Below are positions 8,673 through 17,633 of a stretch of DNA of 64,000 nt, one piece after another (within the stretch, counting starts at the first letter, position 1; each line of letters starts with the position of its first letter). The DNA is taken from contig DATGLM010000048.1 of assembly GCA_035294125.1 (NCBI GenBank), forward strand, positions 1 to 64,000, written 5' to 3'. The notes under the pieces are model-generated. The model saw nothing but the letters and a program-made list of their open reading frames with translations. It had not been told where the DNA came from and searched no databases. The translations under genes were made by a program, and so were the position numbers. Origin of the DNA: CADDYT01 sp035294125 (GTDB taxonomy: Bacteria > Chloroflexota > Ktedonobacteria > Ktedonobacterales > Ktedonobacteraceae).

Positions 8673-10024
8673 CGCGTTCCCTCGCTTTCCTCTGGTTCTC
8701 CTGCGAGAGAGGGCTGTGCTTGTTTCTTCGAAAGCTCAGGGAAGCAGAGACGCAGCCTCGTTCCCTCCTGCGGCCTGCTTTCCACCTGCAAGACACCACC
8801 CATCAGACGGGCGCGTTCGTCCAGGCCGATCAGCCCGTAGTGCTCCTGCTGGGTGGCGACGAATGCTGGATCAAAGCCTTTCCCATCATCGCCGATCTCC
8901 AGCATCATCTGCCCTGCATCCTGTGTGAGACACACCCAGGCATGAGAGGCATGGGCATGCCGGGCAATATTCGTCAACCCCTCCGACACGATGCGGAGCA
9001 GATGCTCTGCACACGCTTCTGAGATACTGCTCCACGCGCGCAGCTCCGTGCGACAGGGAATGCCCGAGGCCAGGGTGAACTGCTGAATCTTTTCTTCCAA
9101 AGCTGTGCCCAGATCCTGGAGTGGCGACTCTTCGGCCCGCAGATCGCCAATCGCGCTGCGGGCGTCGGCCAGTGCCTCACGGATATCACTGATCGCCTGC
9201 CTGATGGCCTCTTGCGCAGGCCCATAACGCTGGCTCTTCAGACGGGAGTTGGCGGCTTGCAACTGCATCATCACCCCAGCCAGGCCCTGTGCCAGCGTAT
9301 CGTGCAGTTCTCGCGCCAGACGCTGGCGTTCCGTCAGGCGGGTCAATTCCTCGATGCGTTCAGCTGACGCTTGCAATTGGGTATGCGCCGCCGCCAGGTC
9401 CCGGTGGGCCTTTTCCAGATGGGCATAGGACGCGATCAATTGGACATACAGGACCAGATACCCACCGAGCAAGAGCAGCATGATCACCAGACTGGAGAGA
9501 TCCGAGAGATGGATGGGAAGCAGATATCTCCATTGATGAAGGCTGGCCAGCAGAATGCCGAAGAAGAGCACAACACTGCTACAGGCAACCATGACAACCA
9601 GGCTAGTGCGTTCAAGCAGCGTCGCGAGTTCGAGTGCCAGCACCAACAACAGGATCAGTCCGATCTCTAGTGGTGGCCCGCTCAGCAGCACCAGAACCGC
9701 CAACAGGGCCTGGAGCGGAAAGGAGAACTAGAAGAAGCGGCGGCCCTGCGTCCCAGAAACGCTGATCCACATGAGCGCACCCAGGCAAAGCATCGGCACC
9801 GTGAACAGGACGACAGACAGCCCATGCTCCCCCAATCCTTGCAGAAAGGGCACGAGGCAACTCCCTGATCCAGCGGGAATAACGGTGCAATTGGGCAGGC
9901 CGAGGCCAACCTGCTTGCCTCCTCCCAGGAGATTCAAGCTGCCCCAGAGATACAAGGCAGCGACCCACATGAGGAAAAACCAGCGAAGTGAGCGAAAAGG
10001 AGCAAGCATGCGCTGTGTGTTCAT
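8669..10024 (-). pseudogene. Sensor histidine kinase interrupted by an in-frame TAG
   Basis: This is a NarX/DesK-class kinase: membrane helices, then a HisKA_3 dimerisation box with phospho-His in LARELHDTLAQGLAG, then a HATPase_c domain with GDDGKGFDP and an LDERARLMGG G2-type region. The reading frame continues unbroken upstream of 9731, where two further membrane helices are encoded (FFLMWVAALYLW and VVLFTVPMLCLGALMWI). A single TAG at 9728-9730 separates the two parts. The start is ATG 10024 or ATG 10009; neither has a strong ribosome binding site. A shorter product from 9703 would keep the catalytic core but lose the sensor helices. A sequencing error at one base would restore the gene. 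Confidence 0.8.
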
Positions 10025-11645
10025 CGAACGGATCTGCTCTCGCACCTGGGCTGACGCCTGGCTATTCCAGCTGGCCATTGCCCTGTGTATCGGAGGAAGC
10101 GGGCTACTGCTCCGCTGGCTCTGCTCATGCAGCAGGCGCCCTGGATGGGCCTCGGTGGCTTTACGTGCAGGCACAAGCTGGATGGGGCTTGGGTGGCTCG
10201 TTGCTGGCATCCTTTCGGCCAACACCTTTCTCTCGCTCTTTCAGCCCCAGGCTCCCACTGATTCCACGCCGCCGTCTCTTCTCACCATTTTCTTGAGCAT
10301 CGTGATCCTGGTGAGTGGAGCGGTGCTCCTCGTGACAACGAATGTGGATCTCGTGCTGGCGCTCTGCTCCCTGGTGTTTCGCCATCTCCCCGGCCTTGCT
10401 CCAATCAACCGCACCAGCCTGGCCCATCTGCGGACAGCTCGCGCAAGGACGGGGGTGACGATCGCGCTTTTGAGTGGGGTTCTGTTTCTCGTGGTGCTGC
10501 TGGTCACGACCAATCTGGGCGCCATTCAAGAATCCCAGGCGTTGGCGAACACCGGCGGGTTCCAGTTAGAAGCCGATGTGCTGGCGATCCAGCTTGTCAA
10601 CTCAAACACGCTCGGCCCAACCTTGCAGGCCCTGCAACAGCAGACCCTCCTGGGACACGATTTCACGGCCGTTGGGGCGCTTCGTCTCCTGTATGTGCCA
10701 GAGAGTAAAACCATTCAGGTTCGCCTCAATCTGCCAGGGCAACCATCCTATCCCTTGCTCGGAAATGGAAGGCCATATACCGCGGCACCCTACGTGGCGG
10801 ATGATGCGTTTCTCTCCATGACCACGATGCCCCTGTACGCACGTGCCCAGGGCTATTCGTCGGATCGCCAGATCTGGGACACGCTGAAAACACGCCCTGG
10901 GTATGCGGTGCTCACCTACAACCCGCAAATCACGGCGCTGCCCACGCAGAATGGCTTTGTCCCGTTTACTGCCTGGATACCAGAAACTGCAGGATCGAGA
11001 GCAGTAGCCCAACCGGTGACGATCATTGGCCTGGTCCCGGCCTCCGTGCACTGGCCCACGCTGTATCTGTCCACCCAGACAGCACTGGAGGTGGCGCACA
11101 TCCCCTACGCAGATTTTCTGACGCAGTACCTGTTTCGCGTCAAGCCGGGGGTCAGTGAAGTGCAGGCAGCGAGCGACTTGAGCCGTGTCCTACAGATCGC
11201 GCAGACCGGGGTTTTCATCCAGTCGCTCGACAATACTGGCTCCGCTGGCATTACCCTGGTGTTGACGCTGTTACTCAGTGGCTATCTGGTGCTAGGGTTG
11301 CTCTTTGGGGCGCTGGCGCTTGGCATGATCGCGAGTCGAGCCGTGGTGGAACGCCAGCAGCAGATCGGGATGATGCGGGCCCTGGGTTGTTCGCGTGCCC
11401 TGGTGCGCCGCTCGTTTCTGCTGGAATCCGGGTGCGTGATTGTGCTCAGTGCGGGAGTGGGCACGCTGCTGGCACTCTGGCTGGCCTTTCGGGTCGCCCA
11501 GGAGAACTATCTGAACTTCCCACTGCCATTCCTGCCAATCATCTGGATTCTCCTTGGGAGCATGCTCGTCACTGGTGCGAGTGTGCTCTTCCCCGCGTGC
11601 CAGGCAGCACGGATCTCGCCGGCTGAGGCACTCCGGTATGAATAG
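10008..11645 (+). CDS. FtsX-like ABC transporter permease, apparently N-terminally truncated
   Basis: From ATG 10008 (after AAAGGAG) the product is 545 residues. It has about four membrane helices in the first 170 residues, an extracellular domain of about 260 residues, and three C-terminal helices with the FtsX signature (GMIASRAVVERQQQIGMMRALG, ending PACQAARISPAEALRYE). This matches the second half of the 800-1000 residue, roughly ten-helix ABC permeases, whose first membrane/periplasmic unit is missing here. No ATPase gene is adjacent. The start overlaps the divergent kinase gene around GCATGC at 10006-10011, which may be an old rearrangement junction. Probable cargo of the transposon. 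Confidence 0.8.
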   Translation: MRCVFIERICSRTWADAWLFQLAIALCIGGSGLLLRWLCSCSRRPGWASVALRAGTSWMGLGWLVAGILSANTFLSLFQPQAPTDSTPPSLLTIFLSIVILVSGAVLLVTTNVDLVLALCSLVFRHLPGLAPINRTSLAHLRTARARTGVTIALLSGVLFLVVLLVTTNLGAIQESQALANTGGFQLEADVLAIQLVNSNTLGPTLQALQQQTLLGHDFTAVGALRLLYVPESKTIQVRLNLPGQPSYPLLGNGRPYTAAPYVADDAFLSMTTMPLYARAQGYSSDRQIWDTLKTRPGYAVLTYNPQITALPTQNGFVPFTAWIPETAGSRAVAQPVTIIGLVPASVHWPTLYLSTQTALEVAHIPYADFLTQYLFRVKPGVSEVQAASDLSRVLQIAQTGVFIQSLDNTGSAGITLVLTLLLSGYLVLGLLFGALALGMIASRAVVERQQQIGMMRALGCSRALVRRSFLLESGCVIVLSAGVGTLLALWLAFRVAQENYLNFPLPFLPIIWILLGSMLVTGASVLFPACQAARISPAEALRYE

Positions 11646-11839
11646 ATGAAAGCAAACATCACAGAGTAAACCACAAAGGAAGAAAGAACAAAACGAAGGC
11701 AAACGAACCGGTACAGAATCAAGAACAGCAAGCGGCACAGCAGGTCCAACCCTCTCTGCTGCGCAAGCCGCAACGTCGGGAGAAAGGACGGAAAACACGC
11801 AGGCTTTCGCTCCTCCTGCTCGTTTTCGGAGGAATCGGC

Positions 11840-12226
11840 GTGCTTGGGGGAGGGGGAGTCCTGGCCTGGTATCTGCTGACCTCCCACACTCCAACGCCAG
11901 CACAGGCGCCGATGCAAACGCATTGCATCTCGCATATCCCCAGGGACTGGCTCAAGCAGCAACTCGCCGTGCAACTCCACCTCTCTGAGGATCAGATCAC
12001 CGAGGAAGTCCAGCGTGGAAAGCAGATCCAGGACATTGCGAGCGCGCAGGGCCTTTCTCCAGAGCAACTGTACCAGAAGGAGAGGCAACTGTTGCAGGAA
12101 GGAAATACCATGTGGCTGAGTCAGGGCTGTATTCCACCGCACGTCGCGACGGTGCAAAGCCAGCGCTTCGGCCAGCTTTCGCAGCAGGCAGTAGACGCCA
12201 CGTTTACGCAGTTGTTTCGAGGATGA
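11840..12226 (+). CDS. Small membrane-anchored protein, start uncertain
   Basis: The frame encodes a hydrophobic segment (LLLLVFGGIGVLGGGGVLAW) followed by an outside domain with two cysteines (HCISH and QGCIPP) and a helical region that includes LTEEVQRGKQIQDIASAQ-type spacing. The frame is open back to 11642, adding a Gln/Lys-rich N-terminus and the first half of the anchor, but contains no ATG. GTG 11840 would cut into the anchor, so either a rarer start or a frameshift is involved. It directly follows the permease and is probably cotranscribed. No family recognised. Confidence 0.55.
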   Translation: MLGGGGVLAWYLLTSHTPTPAQAPMQTHCISHIPRDWLKQQLAVQLHLSEDQITEEVQRGKQIQDIASAQGLSPEQLYQKERQLLQEGNTMWLSQGCIPPHVATVQSQRFGQLSQQAVDATFTQLFRG

Positions 12227-12277
12227 GGAACACACAGGCAAAGAAGGTTGTCGACCTCTCCGACAGGAAAGACAGGA

Positions 12278-14598
12278 ATGATGGAAATGAGCGAGGCAAT
12301 GGCGATGCTACCTATGATGGCACCAGATCAGCGTCAAACGCGACAGAAAGCTCGGCGAGAGATTGTTCGACAGGTGGAGTTTGGGGCAACGGTCTCAGAG
12401 ACGCTGAGGCGTTGCCCAGTTCCGATGCATCGTACCACCGTGTATCGACTCCTCAAGCGAGTCAAGCAGGAAGGTGAGCACGCATTTGCAGAGAGACGCC
12501 ACGGCCATCCAGTGAAACTGCGCGGAGAGGTGCTCACCTGGCTTCTGAACTATTGTCAGAACCACGCGTCTGTTTCCAGCTCGGAACTCCAACTCCTCAT
12601 CGCCGAACGGTTCAGCCTTTCGGTGAGTGTCAGTCAACTCAACCGTGTTCGTGCCACTCATGGCGTGCGCCGTGTACCCCTACCGCGAGAAAAAAAGTCC
12701 AAAACGGGCCTGGTGCTTCCCTCAGGATACCATGAACAGGCCGGAGGCTTGCTGCTCCTGGCAGCAGCCACTGAGACCGGCCTGCTCACTCAGTTGCAAC
12801 AGACGCTGCCACCTCCTCCAGATCCAGGGCGTCTTCCTCTCGCAAGCAGTCCAGCAGTGCGCCACCGTCTGGTGCTCACGCTCCTGTTTCTGGGCGCGGT
12901 CGGATTGCAGCGCACGTGGGATCTGCGTGGCTATACCGCCGATGGTCTGGCCTTGCTCACTGGTCGGACGCACGCCTATGGCTATCGGTACACTGAAGCA
13001 TTCTTGTCACAAGTGGCCCGCGCTGATGGCGCCGAGCGCTTTACCGAAATGCTCAGCTCTTGGGCGACGCACCTCTGGCATCCCGTTGAAACAGCAGCAG
13101 AAACTGAACACCCACACCATCTTCAGGCGCTGACCTGTTACCTTGATGGGCACCGCAAGCCGGTCTACAGTGATGTTCTGCTCCCTCATGGGCTCGTTGG
13201 GCGTCTCGGCGTCGTCCTGGGATGTCGAGCGCTGCTGTTATTGCATGATGAAAAGGGCCATCCCTTGTATGTAACCACCCATCGAGGAGACCAGCATTTG
13301 ACTACAGGCGTCCCCGCACTGCTGGAGCGATATGAACAACAGGCGCAGACTAGCCTCGTTGCCCGCATGATTGTGGACCGGGAGGGCATGGCCACCGAAT
13401 TCCTGGCGCGGTTGCACGCGGAAGGGCGCATCGTGGTCACGATTTTGCAGACCAATCAATATCGCGATCTGTCCTCGTTCTCCCAGATTGGTTCCTTTGT
13501 GCCGCTGAGCACGGACGCTTGCGGGCAGGTCATCCGGGAGGTGGCACCGGCGCGCATTGCCTTATCCCGCGAGGAGTATCCGGACGAGCCGCTGTATTTG
13601 TGGCCCTCATCCGCGATCTGCGTCGAACCGTCGAAACCCGACCCGATCCAGAGGAAACGGAGTATCCGCGCCGGTGGGACGGAGACCTACCTTTGGAGGA
13701 GCAAGCCTGGTGGCGCGACGGATGACAGGCGACGGCGGCCCCGGCCAAAGCAAAGGCGGCGAAGCTCATTCCCATTGTCACAACCGAAGCGGTGCCGACG
13801 ATTGACGCCGTGGAATTCGCTCGGACCTACATTCACCGCTGGCCCGCCCAGGAAAACGTCATCAAAGATTATTTGTTGCCTCTGGGACTGGACATCAATC
13901 ACGGCTTTGCGAAAACGGTGGTCGAGAACTCGGAGGTGACCAAACGACGAACGCACCTGGAGCAGCGCTTAACCCGCCTCAAGCAGTGGGCACAAAGTGC
14001 AGGGAAACGCGAAGCACAGGCCAGCCGCCGACGGGAACGACTCCGCACTGCCTACAATACGCGCAGTAAGGAGTTGTACCAAGACCTGTGGGCGTATCAG
14101 CGTACCCTGGAAGAGCAAGCGGTGGCTGATTATGTGCTGCGACGCGAGGTCAAGGAGCGCAAAGCCATCGCGGATGCCGAGCTAGAACAGTTCCGCGCCA
14201 AAGAATGGAGCGCCTATGAACAGTGCAATGCGGAGTTCCAGAAGCAGGAACGCTACTGCCGTGAGCAGCGCGAAGTTCTTCGTACATTAGAAGACCTGAA
14301 GGAGCAGGAGCGGACGATGTATGAGCTCGACAACCGAAAGGATCAAGTGATGACCGTGTGTAAAGTGGCCGTGGCGAACCTGGCGATGTGGGTACGTGAC
14401 CAGTATTTTCCGCCTTCCTATGCGCAGGCTACCTGGAAGCGTCTGCTCCCGTTTTTTGAGCTTCCTGGTACGATCACGTATCACGGGCAAGTGGTACAGG
14501 TTGAATTGCGCCCGTTTAACGATCGCGCGCTCAACCGAGATCTGCTCATCCTATGTGAACGAGTCAACCAGGCGTCTCTACGCTTGCCCAATGGATAG
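12278..14598 (+). pseudogene. Large DDE-type transposase, frameshifted and with a TGA
   Basis: An N-terminal helix-turn-helix (RQTRQKARREIVRQV, RTTVYRLLKRVKQEGE) is followed by a catalytic core with candidate acidic residues in CYLDGHRKP, MIVDREGMA and HRWPAQENVIKD. A C-terminal coiled-coil-rich region of about 230 residues follows. The frame shifts by one base near 13600 (between EPLYL and ALIRDLRRT), and an in-frame TGA lies at 13723-13725, so the intact protein would be about 770 residues. ATG 12278 follows AGGAAAG. It belongs to an IS group I cannot name with certainty, IS1634-like in its core motifs. The stop is 56 bp from the right inverted repeat. Confidence 0.8.
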
Positions 14599-14626
14599 CG
14601 ACTCTCCTTTATCATCCAGTCAACCT

Positions 14627-14674
14627 GTTGCACTCTTGCTGCGCAGAGAAGGGCCAAAATACCGTGACTCCCTG
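14627..14674 (-). repeat. Right terminal inverted repeat
   Basis: Core CAAAATACCGTGACTCCCTG at 14655-14674 is the reverse complement of the left end with one mismatch. Similarity continues inward to about 14627. It abuts the cut beta-lactamase-like frame. Confidence 0.8.
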
Positions 14675-15275
14675 CTAACGGGTGTAAAATCTGTTCAGTG
14701 ACATAGCGGGTATAAGATTGGCCTGCTATTTGTTCAAGTGCGAGACCGAGGAGAGCAAAGCCGAGATTCGAGTACTGTATTTTCGTCATAGGGGCGACAA
14801 TCAATTCCATCTCTTTCAAGTTCGCTTGAATTTCCTCTCCCGAAGGAAAAATTACGACGTTTCCTTTATACACCCGTTCCCCCGAATCATCACGCGGGAG
14901 ACCTGCTACGTGCGCAACGACTTGCCGAAAGGTGACCGGAGAAGGATCAGTGAAGCGTGATTGCACCTTGCCAGAAGGCAGATATTTCTCTAGAGGATCA
15001 TCCAAATGCAACTTTCCTGCGTCTCGCAGTTGCATCAGCATAGTAGCAGTGAAAAGCTTGGTGAGCGACGCGATCCGATAAATGGTCTGTGGGGTCGCAA
15101 CAACCCTCTGTTCGATGTTAGCAAAACCAAAGCCCTTGGATCAGAGTACTTCTTGATCATATACCATCGCAAAGGAGAGTCCCGGAAGGTTTCGGGCTTC
15201 TCGCTCCGCTTCAAGGAATGCGTCGAGGAGCGCGAAAGTAGCTTGCAGTTCTCTTACCCGCCTATCAATAATCAT
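14675..15275 (-). pseudogene. Serine beta-lactamase/esterase-like gene, truncated by the transposon
   Basis: Starting at ATG 15275 (after AAGGAG), the minus strand encodes a class C beta-lactamase-fold serine hydrolase. The nucleophile motif SLTK appears in YRIASLTKLFTATMLMQL, and the Tyr motif YSN in KIQYSNLGFALLG. A TGA at 15141-15143 falls where relatives have Trp (EVL-stop-SKGFGFAN). Homology stops at TEQILHPL, at the transposon end, so the C-terminal third is lost. The product would be inactive. The family covers D-amino-acid peptidases, esterases and lactamases, so the original substrate is unknown. Confidence 0.85.
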
Positions 15276-15669
15276 CCAAATGAACTCCTTCGTTTTGTCG
15301 TGAGCAGATATTCAACGACCTTACCTTCATCATCTTTCTTTTTGCCAACAATCTCCTTAAGATCATTGTATCCACCTTTCTGACGTTTGCAAAGCTGATC
15401 TTATTTATAGACTTTCCATATATTTTTTACCAAATTTACAGATATCGGTTGCTTTGGTATTGACATTCACCCTATTCTATGTTTTAAAGAAAAATGCATG
15501 CCGAGAGTAAATTAGCATCAAGATTCTTCCTGGAGAAAGCAGCGTAAAACCTCATATGAGAGAAGGCGTCTTGTAGAAGGTAAAGTCGTTGAATATCTGC
15601 TCACGACAATAAGTCTGGTTTGTAGAGCCAATGAGGCTCATTCAGGCGGTAGTACAGAAATTGACGACA
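15276..15669. other. AT-rich intergenic stretch
   Basis: No gene is supported in this stretch. It is visibly more AT-rich than its surroundings (around 15380-15540) and contains many short runs of A and T. It may hold the promoter of the beta-lactamase remnant and relics of other insertions. No further structure was recognised. Confidence 0.5.
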
Positions 15670-15741
15670 CCATGCCGAGTTTTGTGTCATAGGTATGCTG
15701 GATCGGCCTGGCAGCGTTCAATTACACAAAACTCGGCATGG
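15670..15741. repeat. 72-bp element with perfect 18-bp inverted ends
   Basis: CCATGCCGAGTTTTGTGT (15670-15687) is repeated exactly in inverted orientation at 15724-15741 with 36 bases between. There is no T tract. It could be a miniature inverted-repeat element, the joined ends of a lost insertion sequence, or a structured RNA leader of the following gene cluster. Confidence 0.65.
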
Positions 15742-15786
15742 TATCAAATTGACGATGGTTGAAATCAAAAGGAAAGAAGATGTTTG

Positions 15787-16041
15787 ATGGAACACAAACG
15801 ACACCTCACCAAAGCTGAACAAGCTGCCCAAACGCTGATACTTGAGCATCAAACAGAGTTGTATTTTGTCAAAGATGCTCTCAGTTCCCCGCCAATCGAT
15901 GTTGTAACCGCAGATGTTCATGGAGGCCCTCCTGTCTGCGAAGAGGTTCTTCAACGCCTTGTGGCCAGAGAAGGGGACAGTTCGGCCAGAAGCGTAGACC
16001 AACTTCTCGCAGAACGACACCACCTCCTTTCTCTCCTGTGA
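15787..16041 (+). CDS. Small hypothetical protein heading the HTTM cluster
   Basis: An 84-residue, highly charged protein with one Cys (GGPPVCEEVL), no signal peptide and no membrane segment. ATG 15787 follows AAAGGAAAG at about 10 bases. Its stop is one base before the ATG of the next gene, so it is very likely translated with it. I do not recognise a family. It could be a peptide precursor, an adaptor or a regulator for the membrane proteins downstream; nothing in the sequence decides this. Confidence 0.55.
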   Translation: MEHKRHLTKAEQAAQTLILEHQTELYFVKDALSSPPIDVVTADVHGGPPVCEEVLQRLVAREGDSSARSVDQLLAERHHLLSLL

Positions 16042-16042
16042 G

Positions 16043-16630
16043 ATGAGCAGCCTTTTAGCAGAAATAAGTGCTCCAGAGTGGGGATGCATTTCGCTTTTCC
16101 TCCTCTGGACGCTTCTTACGGTGATCTTTCAATTCACTGGAACCAGGATCAAGGTTTTTATTCCCCTCGCTATCCTTGGGTTGCTCCCTAGTTGGAACTT
16201 CTTTGCCCCGCGTCCTGGTACCAGCGATTATCATCTGCTGTATCGTGACCGCCTGGCTGATGGGGTGATATCCCCTTGGCGTGAGATTTCGCTGGAAACA
16301 TCACAGTGGTGGATGGCTCTCTGGAATCCACATATGCGCAAGATCAAAGCCCTCTCTGATGTAGTCCGGGGCTTCCAAACCTTACTTGACCAATCCACAG
16401 AGCAGCCAACGCCACTGTGGTTCGAGGTCAGCGTCCCCTATCTGCTGCTCTTATATACGGTGGCATACTATCCGCATCTATTAGGGACGGACGCGGTGCA
16501 GTTTCTGGTGGTGCGTTCGCCAGATGGCCTCTTTGAGAGTGAGCCGGAGGTGCTTTTTCTCTCACGTCTCCATCCTCTCAGCACCAGGCAAACCTCACTT
16601 TCTAAAGAAGAAGCTACTATCACTGAGTGA
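16043..16630 (+). CDS. Membrane protein with FFAPRPG motif (SdpA-like candidate)
   Basis: A 195-residue protein with an N-terminal membrane helix (ISLFLLWTLLTVIFQF), a second hydrophobic stretch, then the motif LPSWNFFAPRPGTSDYHLLYRD. A further hydrophobic helix follows near residue 130-150 (VPYLLLLYTVAYYPHLLG). A W-x-FF-x-P segment just after a membrane anchor, with an HTTM gene next door, is reminiscent of SdpA, which acts with the HTTM protein SdpB in maturing the Sdp toxin. The resemblance is by layout and motif only; I could not align it. Confidence 0.6.
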   Translation: MSSLLAEISAPEWGCISLFLLWTLLTVIFQFTGTRIKVFIPLAILGLLPSWNFFAPRPGTSDYHLLYRDRLADGVISPWREISLETSQWWMALWNPHMRKIKALSDVVRGFQTLLDQSTEQPTPLWFEVSVPYLLLLYTVAYYPHLLGTDAVQFLVVRSPDGLFESEPEVLFLSRLHPLSTRQTSLSKEEATITE

Positions 16631-16654
16631 CGATGAGAAAGAGGGGAAGTAACG

Positions 16655-17485
16655 ATGCAAAGCACAGATCTGGCCGTGACACTGCGCCTCATCGACTGCA
16701 TTGCAGCTTGCGGAGTAGTTCTTTCCTCACTTGAATATCTCACCACCCACTCTCTCCTGAGCGACACTGGACTTCTCAGTTGGCCTGTCCACCGGCTCCA
16801 CTTCAGGCTGCTGACACATGGTACCCTGGCTGTGGTACTGAATACTTCGCTTGCTTATCCAAATGTAGTCGTTCTCTTAGGGATACAAAGCGGGCTGTCG
16901 ATCCTGCTGTTGGTAGGTTCTCTCTTCGGTATCCTGCCAGCTCTCGCAGCTTTTCTCTTGACATCTGGTATTGCTCTTACCCTGCTTCTCTTTGCACTGA
17001 GATCCTCCTACGGCCGAGAAGGAGCAGATCAGATGTTTGTTATTATCTTCTCCGCATTGGCGCTGACCTACGCTTTCAACACCACAGTGATCTTTACTGC
17101 CTGTCTCTGGTTTCTGGCGATTCAATCGTGCCTTTCCTACGCGACAGCAGGAATAGCTAAGATTACATCGCCAATCTGGCGTAGTGGTCAAGCACTACCT
17201 GCTATTATGGCAACCAGGGGCTTTGGATATTACTCATTCTCTGTTTGGCTACGGAAACATCCAAGATTCACAAAGGTATTGACCTGGGGTACAATGGGGC
17301 TTGAGATGCTCTTTCCTCTTGCCCTCCTCGGTCCCCAGTGGCTCACACTTGTCTGGCTGCTCTGCGGGTTTGGTTTTCACATCTCGAACGCCATTCTCAT
17401 GCGCTTGAACCGGTTTATCTGGGCCTTCGCCGCCACTTATCCAGCTATCTGGTACTGCGCGAGTACTATCCACTTATTGAGATAA
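16655..17485 (+). CDS. HTTM-type multi-pass membrane protein
   Basis: A 276-residue protein with about seven or eight membrane segments. The C-terminal pattern GFGFHISNAILMRLNRFIWAF with a nearby TYPAIW is typical of HTTM (vitamin-K-dependent gamma-carboxylase-like) proteins, which include SdpB. ATG 16655 follows GAGGGGAAG. It lies 24 bases after the FFAPRPG protein and 148 before an MFS gene. In Sdp-like systems such proteins help mature or export a peptide; in others they are uncharacterised. The conserved carboxylase Lys/His residues of the eukaryotic enzyme cannot be assigned. Confidence 0.75.
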   Translation: MQSTDLAVTLRLIDCIAACGVVLSSLEYLTTHSLLSDTGLLSWPVHRLHFRLLTHGTLAVVLNTSLAYPNVVVLLGIQSGLSILLLVGSLFGILPALAAFLLTSGIALTLLLFALRSSYGREGADQMFVIIFSALALTYAFNTTVIFTACLWFLAIQSCLSYATAGIAKITSPIWRSGQALPAIMATRGFGYYSFSVWLRKHPRFTKVLTWGTMGLEMLFPLALLGPQWLTLVWLLCGFGFHISNAILMRLNRFIWAFAATYPAIWYCASTIHLLR

Positions 17486-17633
17486 TTTTTCAAACGGTTT
17501 CCTCCGTAGGCAACTTTTTTCGAGCCTTGAGCAGACGTACATGATGTATCGAGTTTTTGCAAAAGACAGGAAGGATTGAACACTCTTCATACGCAAGGAC
17601 ATCACGAGGAATAGAAAGGGACCAATTATACTA

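Larger units (their letters stand above)
7832..14674. mobile_element. 6.84-kb passenger-carrying transposon
   Basis: The ends are inverted repeats: the 20 bases starting at 7832 match the reverse complement of 14655-14674 at 19 of 20 positions, and weaker similarity continues to about 48 bp. The right end lies 56 bp after the stop of a DDE-type transposase (12278-14598), as expected for an insertion element. No second left end is visible just upstream of the transposase, so the passengers (response regulator, sensor kinase, FtsX-type permease, small anchored protein) lie inside the repeats. Both flanks are truncated genes. I see no convincing target-site duplication, which suggests adjacent deletion or age. 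Confidence 0.7.

Noticed and set aside
13723..13725. In-frame TGA in the transposase as a selenocysteine codon
   Set aside because: The gene also has a frameshift, the residue is not in a redox motif, and transposases are not selenoproteins, so decay is simpler.
7822..14684. Target-site duplication flanking the transposon
   Set aside because: Bases directly outside the two ends (CTCAA on the left, CTAAC on the right) are not a clear direct repeat.
15141..15143. TGA in the beta-lactamase-like gene as selenocysteine
   Set aside because: Relatives have Trp at this position and the gene is truncated anyway.
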